A DNA stretch of 64,000 bases from Thalassovita mediterranea (GTDB lineage: Bacteria > Pseudomonadota > Alphaproteobacteria > Caulobacterales > Hyphomonadaceae): contig CP080408.1 in NCBI GenBank assembly GCA_019448215.1, positions 682,001 to 746,000 on the forward strand, in the 5' to 3' direction. The notes under the pieces are model-generated. The model saw only the letters and a list, made by a program, of their open reading frames with translations, made no database searches and was not told the DNA's origin. The translations under genes and the position numbers were made by a program. Positions 43,447 through 53,852 of this stretch are shown one piece after another (within the stretch, counting starts at the first letter, position 1; each line of letters opens with the position of its first letter).

Positions 43447-44241
43447 TTAGTCCTGTTCGTCCTCGACACCCGTCCCCTGGGCGCCATCATCATCGTATAC
43501 ATCGAAATCAGGCAAATCTTTGTACGGGTCCGCCTCAGTTTGCCCATTTCTGATCGCGGCCTGGCGCTGGGCCATATAGTTCCGGCGCAGTGCCACATAT
43601 GGTTCAGGCTGGGAGCGAAGCGTCTCAACGACCTCGATAAGTCTCGATCTTGTATCGATTATGCCGATAACGGTGCGGGTCACCGCGATGTCATCGTCAA
43701 GATCAGCATCTTCAAACTCAAGCCAGGTCAGCGGGTCGAACACACGGTCCGTCACGATGCCGATCGTGTCGCGAACATTGCTCGGCCCCATCAGTGGCAG
43801 GACAATGAATGGGCCGGGCTCTGCACCCCAGACACCAAGCGTCTGACCGAAATCCTCATCATGCTCTTCAATGCCCAGTGTGCTGGCCACATCAAAGATA
43901 CCTGCCACGCCAACAGTCGAATTGATCAGGAAGCGGCTCAGCGTCTCGCCCGACGCATTCGCATTGCCCTGTAGAACCGAGTTGGTGAAAACGATGGGCT
44001 GGCGAAGATTGGTCAGCACATTGTGTACACCGCTGCGCGCCGGCTGGGGCACGGCAGCGCGGTAGCCGCGCGCGACAGGCTCAATGGCGGCCTTGTCCAC
44101 CGCTTCGTTGAACCCGTAAATACTGCGGTTCACACCCTCGAACGGATCATTCACCCCGGATGCCGCATCGGCCCCCGTTTGGGTCGACGCGCAGGCGGTC
44201 ATGGTGAGGAGCGCGAGGGAGGCGAGGGCTGCAGTCTTCAT
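43447..44241 (-). CDS. mlaA: Outer-membrane lipoprotein MlaA (VacJ)
   Basis: A 264-residue MlaA. The lipobox is LTMTAC near residue 17. Family phrases are DPFEGVNRSIYGFNEAVDKA, FLINSTVGVAGIFDVA, and ETLGVWG-like GQTLGVWGAEPGPFIVLPLMGPSNVRD. The C-terminal tail is acidic. It removes misplaced phospholipid from the outer leaflet of the outer membrane. It forms an operon with mlaC. Confidence 0.93.
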   Translation of the reverse strand: MKTAALASLALLTMTACASTQTGADAASGVNDPFEGVNRSIYGFNEAVDKAAIEPVARGYRAAVPQPARSGVHNVLTNLRQPIVFTNSVLQGNANASGETLSRFLINSTVGVAGIFDVASTLGIEEHDEDFGQTLGVWGAEPGPFIVLPLMGPSNVRDTIGIVTDRVFDPLTWLEFEDADLDDDIAVTRTVIGIIDTRSRLIEVVETLRSQPEPYVALRRNYMAQRQAAIRNGQTEADPYKDLPDFDVYDDDGAQGTGVEDEQD

Positions 44242-44373
44242 GAATTTATTCCGTGTTATGGCCGCAGCATATGAGTTGGAAGGTGCCTGCTTTCAACGCC
44301 GCCTTAGGGTAAGTTGAATCATGAGCTGCAGGAGCGTTGCACCAAGAGCACGCCGCGCACCCATATTGTCAGA

Positions 44374-44395
44374 CATATAAAGACATGTTTATATG
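44374..44395. promoter_or_regulatory. Perfect inverted repeat upstream of the SahR-like gene, candidate operator
   Basis: CATATAAA, GACATG, TTTATATG: an 8+8 perfect dyad with a six-base spacer, ending five bases before the ATG. ArsR-family SahR regulators of methionine-cycle genes recognise AT-rich dyads of this general form (from memory). It would control the whole metF-metH operon. Confidence 0.7.
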
Positions 44396-44400
44396 CTGAT

Positions 44401-45378
44401 ATGAAACAGGCAGCGTCCTCCATCGTAGAAGCCTTGCGCGCGGCAGGCGAGCCGACGCGCCTGCGTATTCTTGCGCTGCTCCAGCACGGCGAGCTGTCGG
44501 TTGGCGAACTCGTCACCGTTCTCGGCCAGAGCCAGCCGCGTCTCTCCCACCACCTCAAGGCGCTCACCTCTGCCGGCCTGACTGAACGCCTGCCCGAAGG
44601 CGCATGGGTCTTCTACCGCCTGCCTGGCACAGACTGGGCACGTGCCCTTCTGGATCGCCTGTTCGAACTGGTCGACGAGGCGAGCGGCGACTTTCCGAAC
44701 GACCGGGCCCGGCTCGAAGCGGTGCGCCGCACGCGGCAGGCCTCGGCCGACACTTATTTCAGCTCGATTGCGCCGGACTGGGACCGCATCCGTGCCATGC
44801 ACTATCCCGAGGAACTGATTGAGGCGGCCATCCTCCGCACAGTCGGCCCCGGCCCCTATCAGCGCATCGTTGACCTCGGCACCGGTACAGGCCGCATGCT
44901 CGCGCTTCTGAGCGACCGCGCGAGGGAGGCCGAAGGGCTTGATCTCTCGCACCAGATGCTAACCCTCGCCCGCTCTCAGCTGTCTGAAGCCGGCATCACA
45001 CAAGCCCGCGTGCGCCAGGGCGACGTCACCGCGACGCCATTCGATACGGCCAGCGCTGACATCGTCATCGTGCATCAGGTCCTTCACTATCTTGAAGAGC
45101 CGGAGAAAGTCGTGCGCGAAGCTGGCCGCATCCTGAAACCGGGCGGCAAGCTGATCATCGTGGACTTTGCCTCGCACAATCATGAATTCATGCGTGAGGC
45201 CTTCGGCCATCGCCGTCTCGGTATCCGCGAGGATGCGATGAGCTTCTGGACCAGCCAGTCGGGCCTCAAGCTCGACGATGTAATGCGGTTCGAGCCGCCA
45301 AAAGATCTCGACCAGGGGATTGCGGTCCTCATCTGGTCGGCACGTAAATCTGAAGAGAAAAAGGACGTCGCAGCATGA
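44401..45378 (+). CDS. sahR: ArsR-type regulator fused to a SAM-methyltransferase-like domain (SahR-like)
   Basis: A 325-residue two-domain protein. Residues 1-90 form an ArsR winged helix (RAAGEPTRLRILALLQHGELSVGELVTVLGQSQPRLSHHLKAL). Residues about 130-310 form a Rossmann methyltransferase fold with IVDLGTGTGRMLALLSDRA. This architecture matches SahR, an S-adenosylhomocysteine-responsive repressor of methionine-cycle genes. The start at 44401 follows a perfect dyad; an upstream start would translate that operator. It overlaps metF by 4 bases, consistent with control of metF and metH. Confidence 0.82.
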   Translation: MKQAASSIVEALRAAGEPTRLRILALLQHGELSVGELVTVLGQSQPRLSHHLKALTSAGLTERLPEGAWVFYRLPGTDWARALLDRLFELVDEASGDFPNDRARLEAVRRTRQASADTYFSSIAPDWDRIRAMHYPEELIEAAILRTVGPGPYQRIVDLGTGTGRMLALLSDRAREAEGLDLSHQMLTLARSQLSEAGITQARVRQGDVTATPFDTASADIVIVHQVLHYLEEPEKVVREAGRILKPGGKLIIVDFASHNHEFMREAFGHRRLGIREDAMSFWTSQSGLKLDDVMRFEPPKDLDQGIAVLIWSARKSEEKKDVAA

Positions 45379-46289
45379 GCCATCTGTCTGTTGCCACCCG
45401 TCAGGCCGAGGAGAGGCCGCGTGTCTCCTTCGAATTCTTCCCGCCGAAGAACGAAACCATGGATGAGCGCCTGTGGGAGTGCGTGCGTCGGCTTGAGCCG
45501 ATGCAGCCTGACTTCGTCTCTGTGACCTATGGCGCAGGCGGCTCCACGCGTGAGCGCACCCACGACACGGTTGCGCGCATCGCCAGCGAGACCTCGCTGA
45601 TCCCTGCCGCCCACCTCACCTGCGTCAGCGCGACAAAGGAAGACGTGTTGCAGACCGCAGAGGATTACTGGGAAGCCGGCGTGCGCCACATCGTGGCCCT
45701 GCGCGGCGACTCCCCGGACGGCATGGGCGCCGAATGGAAGCAGGCGCCCGGCGGCTTCCAGAATGTGATCGAGCTGATTGAGAGCCTTCGCGCGCACCGC
45801 CCGGACCTCGGCAAAGTGTTTGAAGTTTCCGTCGCCTGCTATCCCGAACCCCACCCCGACACGCGCGGCTGGGAGTTTGACCTTGCTCACCTCAAGGCCA
45901 AGCAGGATGCGGGCGCAGACCGGGCCATCACGCAATTCTTCTTCGAACCGGACGTCTATTTCGAGTTTCTGGACCGGGCCCGCAATGCAGGCATCACCAT
46001 GCCAATCGTGCCGGGCATCATGCTCCAGCCGAACTTCAACGGCCTGAAGCGTATTGCAGGCCTTTGCGGGGCGAGCGTGCCTGACTGGCTGCACAAGCTT
46101 TACGAAGGTCTCGATGATGACGCCGACACGCGCGATCTCATCACCGCAAATATCGCTGCCGAGCTTTGTCACAAGCTGGCCGATGGCGGCGTGACGCAAT
46201 TCCACTTCTACACGCTGAACAGGGCAAACCTTGCACTTTCCACCTGCCACCTGCTCGGCCTTAAACCTGCAACGGCGGAGGCAGCCTGA
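45375..46289 (+). CDS. metF: Methylenetetrahydrofolate reductase MetF
   Basis: A 304-residue MetF. It has FEFFPPKNETMDERLW at the N-terminus (active-site Glu), SVTYGAGGSTRERTHD, HLTCVSATKEDVL, and GVRHIVALRGDSP, all conserved in FAD-dependent methylenetetrahydrofolate reductases. It makes 5-methyltetrahydrofolate for MetH. Translational overlaps (ATGA with the regulator, TGATG with metH) place it in the methionine operon. Confidence 0.95.
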   Translation: MSHLSVATRQAEERPRVSFEFFPPKNETMDERLWECVRRLEPMQPDFVSVTYGAGGSTRERTHDTVARIASETSLIPAAHLTCVSATKEDVLQTAEDYWEAGVRHIVALRGDSPDGMGAEWKQAPGGFQNVIELIESLRAHRPDLGKVFEVSVACYPEPHPDTRGWEFDLAHLKAKQDAGADRAITQFFFEPDVYFEFLDRARNAGITMPIVPGIMLQPNFNGLKRIAGLCGASVPDWLHKLYEGLDDDADTRDLITANIAAELCHKLADGGVTQFHFYTLNRANLALSTCHLLGLKPATAEAA

Positions 46290-47335
46290 TGAGAAGCGAA
46301 GCATTGATCGCAGATCTCGAAAAGAAGGCGCAGGGCGCCATTCTCATCCTTGATGGGGCAATGGGCACCATGCTCCAGAAGTACTCCTTCTCCGAGGAGC
46401 AATTCCGTGGGGACCGGTTCGCCGACTGGAATAGCCCGGTTCAGGGCAATAACGACCTCTTGAACCTCACCCAGCCGGACGCGGTTCGCGCCATCCACAC
46501 CAAATTCATCGAAGCTGGCGCAGACCTCATCGAAACCAATACGTTCAGCGCGACCACGATCGCGCAGGGCGACTATCACATGCAGGACATCGCGGCCGAT
46601 ATCGCCGCCGCCGGTGCACGCCTTGCCCGTGAAGCAGCCGATGCGGCTGGCAAGCCGGTCGGTGTGCTCGGCGCCATCGGCCCGACGAACAAGACACTTT
46701 CCCTCTCACCTGATGTGAACAATCCGGGCTACCGGGAAGTCACCTTTGACGATGTCCGCGACGCCTATCTCGAACAGGCCCGCGCCATGGCGCCCTATAT
46801 CGACTTCTTCCTGATCGAGACGGTGTTCGACACGCTGAACGCAAAAGCGGCGATAAAGGCCGTCATGGACTACCGCGCCGAGAGCGGTAACGACACGCCT
46901 GTCATCATTTCCGGTACGATCACGGATGCATCCGGGCGCACCCTGTCGGGTCAGACAGCCGAAGCCTTCTGGCATTCGGTCCGTCACGCCCAGCCCTGGG
47001 CCATCGGCCTCAACTGCGCGCTCGGCGCCAAGATGATGCGCCCGCACATCGCCGCCATTTCCAAGGTCGCTGATACGAAAGTCATTGCCTATCCGAATGC
47101 CGGCCTGCCGAATGAGTTCGGCGAGTATGACGAACTGCCCGAACAGACCGCCTCGCAGCTTGAGGAATGGGCGAAATCTGGCCTCGTCAACGTGCTCGGT
47201 GGCTGCTGCGGCACAACTCCGCCGCATATTGCGGCCATTTCCAAGGCAGTTGAAGGCAAAGCGCCCCGAATTATCCCGGAGCCACCTCGCGCCATGCGCC
47301 TCTCCGGGCTAGAACCCTTCCAGCTGGCAAGCTGA
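46289..47335 (+). CDS. metH: MetH N-terminal half: homocysteine-binding zinc domain as a separate protein
   Basis: A 348-residue protein equal to the first domain of cobalamin-dependent methionine synthase. It starts with LILDGAMGTMLQ and contains ETNTFSATTIAQ. The zinc ligands are the Cys in IGLNCALG and the two Cys in GGCCGTTP. It binds and activates homocysteine. The other domains are encoded by a second gene 1063 bases downstream; the two products together (348+880) have the length of a normal MetH. Confidence 0.93.
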   Translation: MRSEALIADLEKKAQGAILILDGAMGTMLQKYSFSEEQFRGDRFADWNSPVQGNNDLLNLTQPDAVRAIHTKFIEAGADLIETNTFSATTIAQGDYHMQDIAADIAAAGARLAREAADAAGKPVGVLGAIGPTNKTLSLSPDVNNPGYREVTFDDVRDAYLEQARAMAPYIDFFLIETVFDTLNAKAAIKAVMDYRAESGNDTPVIISGTITDASGRTLSGQTAEAFWHSVRHAQPWAIGLNCALGAKMMRPHIAAISKVADTKVIAYPNAGLPNEFGEYDELPEQTASQLEEWAKSGLVNVLGGCCGTTPPHIAAISKAVEGKAPRIIPEPPRAMRLSGLEPFQLAS

Positions 47336-47346
47336 CGGGGAAAGCC

Positions 47347-47913
47347 ATGGGCAAAACGTACGAAAAACTTGATGACAAGCTGATCGCCTTCATCAAGGCG
47401 CAGAAGATGTTCTTCGTCGCGACGGCTCCGCTGTCCGGCGACGGCCATGTGAATGTCTCGCCCAAGGGCTATGACAGCTTCATCGTCATCGATGAAAACA
47501 CCGTCGCCTATGCCGACCTTGGCGGTTCGGGCATTGAAACGCTGGCCCACGTCAATGAGAATGCGCGCATCACCATCATGTTCTGCGCCTTTGAAGGCCC
47601 GGCCAATATCGTCCGCATCTATGGCAAGGGCCGGACCCTGCAGTTCAACCATCCGGATTTCGAGGCAGAGATTGGCCGCTTCCCGCCGGGCCATGAGCGC
47701 GCGCGCAACATTATCTATGTGGATATAAGCAGCGTTTCCGACAGCTGCGGCTGGGGCGTCCCCTTCTATGAATTCAAGGGCCAGCGTGATCAGCTCCAGC
47801 GCTACATCGAGAACAAGCCGGTTGAGGAATGGCATGAGAGCCGTCTCGCCAAGAATGCGACCAGCATTGACGGCCTGCCCGGCATGACCCGCAAAGCGGA
47901 GAAGGCACAATGA
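47347..47913 (+). CDS. Pyridoxamine 5'-phosphate oxidase-like FMN-binding protein
   Basis: A 188-residue split-barrel protein. MFFVATAPLSGDGHVNVSPKGYDSFIVIDENTVAYAD and ARITIMFCAFEGPANIVRIYG match the FMN-binding split barrel of the pyridoxamine oxidase-like group. It is not PdxH, which has a different C-terminus. Function is unknown. It lies inside the methionine operon between the two metH halves: 11 bases after the first and overlapping the next gene by 4. Confidence 0.78.
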   Translation: MGKTYEKLDDKLIAFIKAQKMFFVATAPLSGDGHVNVSPKGYDSFIVIDENTVAYADLGGSGIETLAHVNENARITIMFCAFEGPANIVRIYGKGRTLQFNHPDFEAEIGRFPPGHERARNIIYVDISSVSDSCGWGVPFYEFKGQRDQLQRYIENKPVEEWHESRLAKNATSIDGLPGMTRKAEKAQ

Positions 47914-48344
47914 TCGCACCGCCCGTTTCCGCCGGAGATCACTTCGTTTTCTACGGCCTGCTCAAGCAAGGCATGCAGGGCGGCCCCAAAGGCGTGGACC
48001 TTGAACGTCACGGCCAGTTTCTGGGCCCTTGCCGCTTCACTGGTGCAATGTTCGATATGGGCGCCTATCCGGGCGTCGTGCGCCAGAAAGGCATCTGCCA
48101 CGGCATGCTTTACAGGCTCGACCATCCGCGCATTGCCCGCAAACTCGATGCCTTTGAAGGCGTGCGTACCGACGCACCCTCGAAAGCGCTCTACCGGCGC
48201 GAAAAGGTCTCGATCGTGGATGATTTTGGCCGCCCCTGCGCCAAGGCCTGGGCCTATGTCTACAACCGTCCAGTCGCTGGCCGGCCCATGGTAAGGTCAG
48301 GCTTCTGGTCGGCAGGCCGCAAGAGCACAGCCCGAACCGCCTGA
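47910..48344 (+). CDS. Gamma-glutamylcyclotransferase-like protein
   Basis: A 144-residue GGCT/AIG2-like protein. FVFYGLLKQGMQG holds the YGxL substrate loop, and the residues around LDAFEG contain the expected catalytic Glu. Members cleave gamma-glutamyl amines or glutathione to 5-oxoproline and an amine; a 5-oxoprolinase is present elsewhere in the window. Length and fold are right for the family, but the substrate is unknown. It is cotranscribed with the split metH. Confidence 0.75.
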   Translation: MIAPPVSAGDHFVFYGLLKQGMQGGPKGVDLERHGQFLGPCRFTGAMFDMGAYPGVVRQKGICHGMLYRLDHPRIARKLDAFEGVRTDAPSKALYRREKVSIVDDFGRPCAKAWAYVYNRPVAGRPMVRSGFWSAGRKSTARTA

Positions 48345-48398
48345 CGGTTTTCCAACAGACAAGACGACGACGAGAAGAGGGTCCTCGAAGGATCAATC

Positions 48399-51041
<2,643 letters not shown>

Positions 51042-51070
51042 AGCCTTAGAAAACTTCACCGATCGCCCGC

Positions 51071-51145
51071 GTGGTTCGACTTCGCTCACCTGCGGGCTTT
51101 TCTACCGTCAGCGTAAAACCCGCATGGTGAGCGAAGTCGAACCAC
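51071..51145. repeat. Large imperfect palindrome downstream of metH
   Basis: The arms GTGGTTCGACTTCGCTCACC and GGTGAGCGAAGTCGAACCAC are perfect 20-bp complements. Inside them TGCGGG pairs with CCCGCA and CTTTT with AAAA, with one-base bulges. The folded structure covers 75 bases, 30 bases after the metH stop. It could end transcription or stabilise the message. Confidence 0.85.
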
Positions 51146-51166
51146 AGGATCTGGCGCTTGATGCTG

Positions 51167-51192
51167 CATCCTTCGACAGGCTCAGGTTGAGG
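51167..51192. repeat. Interspersed repeat, copy 1 (CATCCTTCGACAGGCTCAGG)
   Basis: CATCCTTCGACAGGCTCAGG followed by TTGAGG. The same 20 bases occur in inverse orientation at 52787-52806. The sequence resembles short intergenic repeats common in alphaproteobacteria. Confidence 0.75.
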
Positions 51193-51293
51193 TTGGTGGT
51201 TGGACGGTGCTGGTGAATGGATGGGGCAGCGCGTGCGGCCGCTGAAGCGGTTGCTCAGCGGTTCGGTGATCCAGATTTGGGAAACACCCTGCC

Positions 51294-51668
51294 CTAGGGC
51301 GGTGCAGCCAGATGGTGCAGTGACGGTGTACTGGCGGTGCATGGAGGGTGCAGCGGCGGTGTTTCGCGAAACTGCGGCCGGAAGAGCTCTGCAAGCTCGC
51401 CAAGATCGATCGGGAGGAGCCGCGTCCACGGCGTGCGGTCGAAATCCTCTCCGAGCGGGCAACGCGCGCGGCGTTCTGCCTCGCTGTCGGCCATATGCCT
51501 GACATAGATGATGCCGGTGCGTCCGACCGTGTAGAGCACGCTCTCACGCCCTTCGAGCGCGGCCTCAACCAGCGTTAGCCAGAGCCGCAAGATGTAGACC
51601 CATAGCACCGGCCAGAAGACTGGCGGCACATGGGCGTGCGTGAGGCGTATCTGCTCGCGGCTGATCAT
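51294..51668 (-). CDS. Hypothetical protein
   Basis: A 124-residue frame I do not recognise. The N-terminal half contains a hydrophobic stretch (VFWPVLWVYILRLWLTLVEAAL, about 15-37), then charged sequence (GRTGIIYVRHMADSEAERR). The last 30 residues are Pro/His/Thr-rich. The start has only a weak ribosome binding site (AGG). It lies between repeats and could be a spurious frame, but the hydrophobic segment and codon use favour a real small membrane-associated protein. Confidence 0.45.
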   Translation of the reverse strand: MISREQIRLTHAHVPPVFWPVLWVYILRLWLTLVEAALEGRESVLYTVGRTGIIYVRHMADSEAERRARCPLGEDFDRTPWTRLLPIDLGELAELFRPQFRETPPLHPPCTASTPSLHHLAAPP

Positions 51669-51839
51669 GGTGCAAGCCTAGCGCTGGACCAGACGGGGCG
51701 GATGAAATGAATTTATCCGCAGCTTCCGAGGCGCGCCGCCATGCCAAAGCGATCACGATCCCGACCTGTTGTTTCCATTACGGATGTTGGCGCATCGCGC
51801 GTGGTGTTCTAGGAAAACACTCCCTTCAAAGGAACTGAA

Positions 51840-52661
51840 ATGCTTGTCTATGTCGCCACTTGGCCGAGGTGCGGAAACGCCCTTACGCGCAGCCTGCTGT
51901 TCACCAATTTCCGCCTGCTGATCGCCAATGGCTATGAAGCAGACGCGAAGAGGCCCGAGAAGCTGCGACCAGAGTATTTTGGCGACTTCATCAGATATCA
52001 GCAGGATGGTTGCCCGCCCTATATCGGCCTTCAGAACAACGCGCTGGCGCGACTGAATGACAATCCACAGCTTCGCCGAGACTGCGCCGCGCTCAGTGAA
52101 ATCTTCTTTGTGAAAACACACGAACTTCCGCCCGAGGACCCGATCGAGGGCGAAGCCTATGTCTGCATGACCCGCCACCCGGTGCGCGCGGCCGCCTCCT
52201 ACCGCAAACTCTGGCCGGAGAAAGAGCTGCGCTTCGTGCTCGATGGGGCTTATGTCGGTGGCCGCTATGATGACTGGCATGATGGCTGGGAAGCCTCTGG
52301 CATGCCGAATGTCACGGTGCGCTATGAGGATGTGATCAATGACCCCGGTCTTCTGATCCACCCCGTCAGTGAGCTCATCGATCGGCCCGCCCCGGAGGTC
52401 GTCCGAGAGATGCCGATGGCGGTCAGCAAGGACATGAACCCAAGCCGCAATCCGGGCCTGCTTCTGGATGGCTGGCGCGACGTTCTTAGTCGCGAAGAGG
52501 CAGAATGGGTCTGGTCGGAAATGGGAGAGACGGCCTCCCGCTATGGCTATACCGACCTGCTTGAAGATCAGCCCATGGCGGAGCCGACAGCGGGCTCAGA
52601 GTCTGGCCGTGGTGCGACCGCGTCGGAGACGACCAGAAAACCGCGCTGGAAGTTCTGGTAG
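51840..52661 (+). CDS. Sulfotransferase-family protein
   Basis: A 273-residue cytoplasmic protein. YVATWPRCGNALTRSLL near the N-terminus matches the 5'-phosphosulfate loop of PAPS-dependent sulfotransferases; CMTRHPVRAAASY matches the 3'-phosphate loop (RxP...S). It ends with a basic tail (RKPRWKFW). Acceptor is unknown (carbohydrate, small molecule or peptide). The nearest neighbours are not sulfur-assimilation genes. AAAGGAAC lies before the ATG. Confidence 0.75.
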   Translation: MLVYVATWPRCGNALTRSLLFTNFRLLIANGYEADAKRPEKLRPEYFGDFIRYQQDGCPPYIGLQNNALARLNDNPQLRRDCAALSEIFFVKTHELPPEDPIEGEAYVCMTRHPVRAAASYRKLWPEKELRFVLDGAYVGGRYDDWHDGWEASGMPNVTVRYEDVINDPGLLIHPVSELIDRPAPEVVREMPMAVSKDMNPSRNPGLLLDGWRDVLSREEAEWVWSEMGETASRYGYTDLLEDQPMAEPTAGSESGRGATASETTRKPRWKFW

Positions 52662-52719
52662 GTTTGCGCGGTGCGCAATCGCCTTGGGTGATGCGCCGTT
52701 GGCGATGGGGCTCTCCTTG

Positions 52720-52882
52720 CCCCACCCCGACCCTCCCCGCACGCGGGGAGGGGGCGCGTGACGCTGGCTATGGGCAATGACCTCATCCTGAGCCTGTCGA
52801 AGGATGAGGTCGGATGGGGTGGATCAGAGCGGATGATGTGGGACATGTCCCCTCCCCGCGTGCGGGGAGGGTCAGGGTGGGG
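52720..52882. repeat. Composite palindromic repeat between convergent genes
   Basis: Two 33-base arms, at 52720-52752 and 52850-52882, are inverted copies of each other (one mismatch). Each arm itself folds: CCCTCCCCGC-AC-GCGGGGAGGG. In the centre CCTCATCCT (52781-52789) pairs with AGGATGAGG (52801-52809), and this central hairpin contains the second copy of the CATCCTTCGACAGGCTCAGG repeat in reverse orientation. The element begins 58 bases after the sulfotransferase stop and ends six bases from the GST stop. It encodes nothing. Confidence 0.88.
52787..52806. repeat. Interspersed repeat, copy 2, inverted
   Basis: The reverse complement of the 20-base repeat at 51167-51186. It forms the loop and part of the arms of the central hairpin in the composite element. 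Confidence 0.75.
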
Positions 52883-52888
52883 CTTGCG

Positions 52889-53755
52889 CTACCCTTCCAG
52901 CTTGTCCTGCGTCTTCGTGTCGAAGTCGCTGGCGTCGTGGCGTTCGCGCAGTTGTGAGCTTGGGTCGCCGAAGGTGCGGTTGACCATGCGGCCGCGTTTG
53001 ACGGCTTCGCGTTCAGCGAGCTGATCAGTCCAGCGGATGACGTTCTTGTATTCGTGGACCTGCAGGAATTCGCCAGCCTCATAGATGATGCCCTTGGCGA
53101 GCGCGCCATACCAAGGCCAGATCGCCATATCGGCGATGGAGTATTCGTCGCCGGCCATGAATTCGCGGTCCGCGAGGTTGCGGTCGAGCACGTCCATCTG
53201 GCGCTTTGCCTCCATGGCGAAACGGTCAATGGCGTATTCGATCTTGAACGGGGCATAGGCGTAGAAGTGGCCAAAGCCGCCGCCGAGATAAGGCGCTGAG
53301 CCCATCTGCCAGAACAGCCAGTTCATGGCCTCTGTGCGCTTATGGTGATCTTCCGGCAGGAAGGCGCCGAACTTGTTGGCGAGGTAAAGCAGGATCGAGC
53401 CGCTTTCGAAGACGCGAGTGACCGGGTCTGTCGTATGGTCCGCCATGACCGGGATCTTGGAGTTCGGATTGAGGTCGACATAGCCCGAGCTGAACTGGTC
53501 GCCCTCACCGATATTGATCAGCCAGGCATCATATTCGGCGCCCTTGTGACCGGCGGCCAGAAGCTCTTCCAGCATGATGGTGACTTTGACGCCATTCGGC
53601 GTGCCAAGCGAGTAGAGCTGGATCGGATGCTTGCCGACAGGCAGATCCTTGTCATGCGTCGGGCCAGCAATCGGGCGGTTGATCTTGGCGAAGCGCCCAC
53701 CGCTTTCCTTGTCCCAGGTCCAGACTTTCGGGGGGGTGTAGGTGTTGTCGCTCAT
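52889..53755 (-). CDS. yghU: Glutathione-dependent disulfide-bond oxidoreductase (YghU-like GST)
   Basis: A 288-residue nu-class GST. It begins SDNTYTPPKVWTWDKESGGRFAKINRPIAG, the extended N-terminus of YghU, then HPIQLYSLGTPNGVKVTIMLEEL (thioredoxin fold), NPNSKIPVMAD (cis-Pro), and SGSILLYLA. The ATG at 53755 follows GAGGAAGGA. YghU of E. coli has disulfide-reductase activity with two bound glutathiones. No operon partner is evident. Confidence 0.9.
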   Translation of the reverse strand: MSDNTYTPPKVWTWDKESGGRFAKINRPIAGPTHDKDLPVGKHPIQLYSLGTPNGVKVTIMLEELLAAGHKGAEYDAWLINIGEGDQFSSGYVDLNPNSKIPVMADHTTDPVTRVFESGSILLYLANKFGAFLPEDHHKRTEAMNWLFWQMGSAPYLGGGFGHFYAYAPFKIEYAIDRFAMEAKRQMDVLDRNLADREFMAGDEYSIADMAIWPWYGALAKGIIYEAGEFLQVHEYKNVIRWTDQLAEREAVKRGRMVNRTFGDPSSQLRERHDASDFDTKTQDKLEG

Positions 53756-53852
53756 TGGCTTTTCCTTCCTCGCTTTGCGCGAACTTGTCGCATAGGGAGG
53801 TAAGGAGCGCCAAGGCGCATTCAATCTGAACACGCGATTGTAATCGGACTGT

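Noticed and set aside
51200-51502. Small plus-strand frame between the repeats and the hypothetical gene
   Set aside because: It translates the repeat region and antisense of the minus-strand frame, and has no ribosome binding site or family features.
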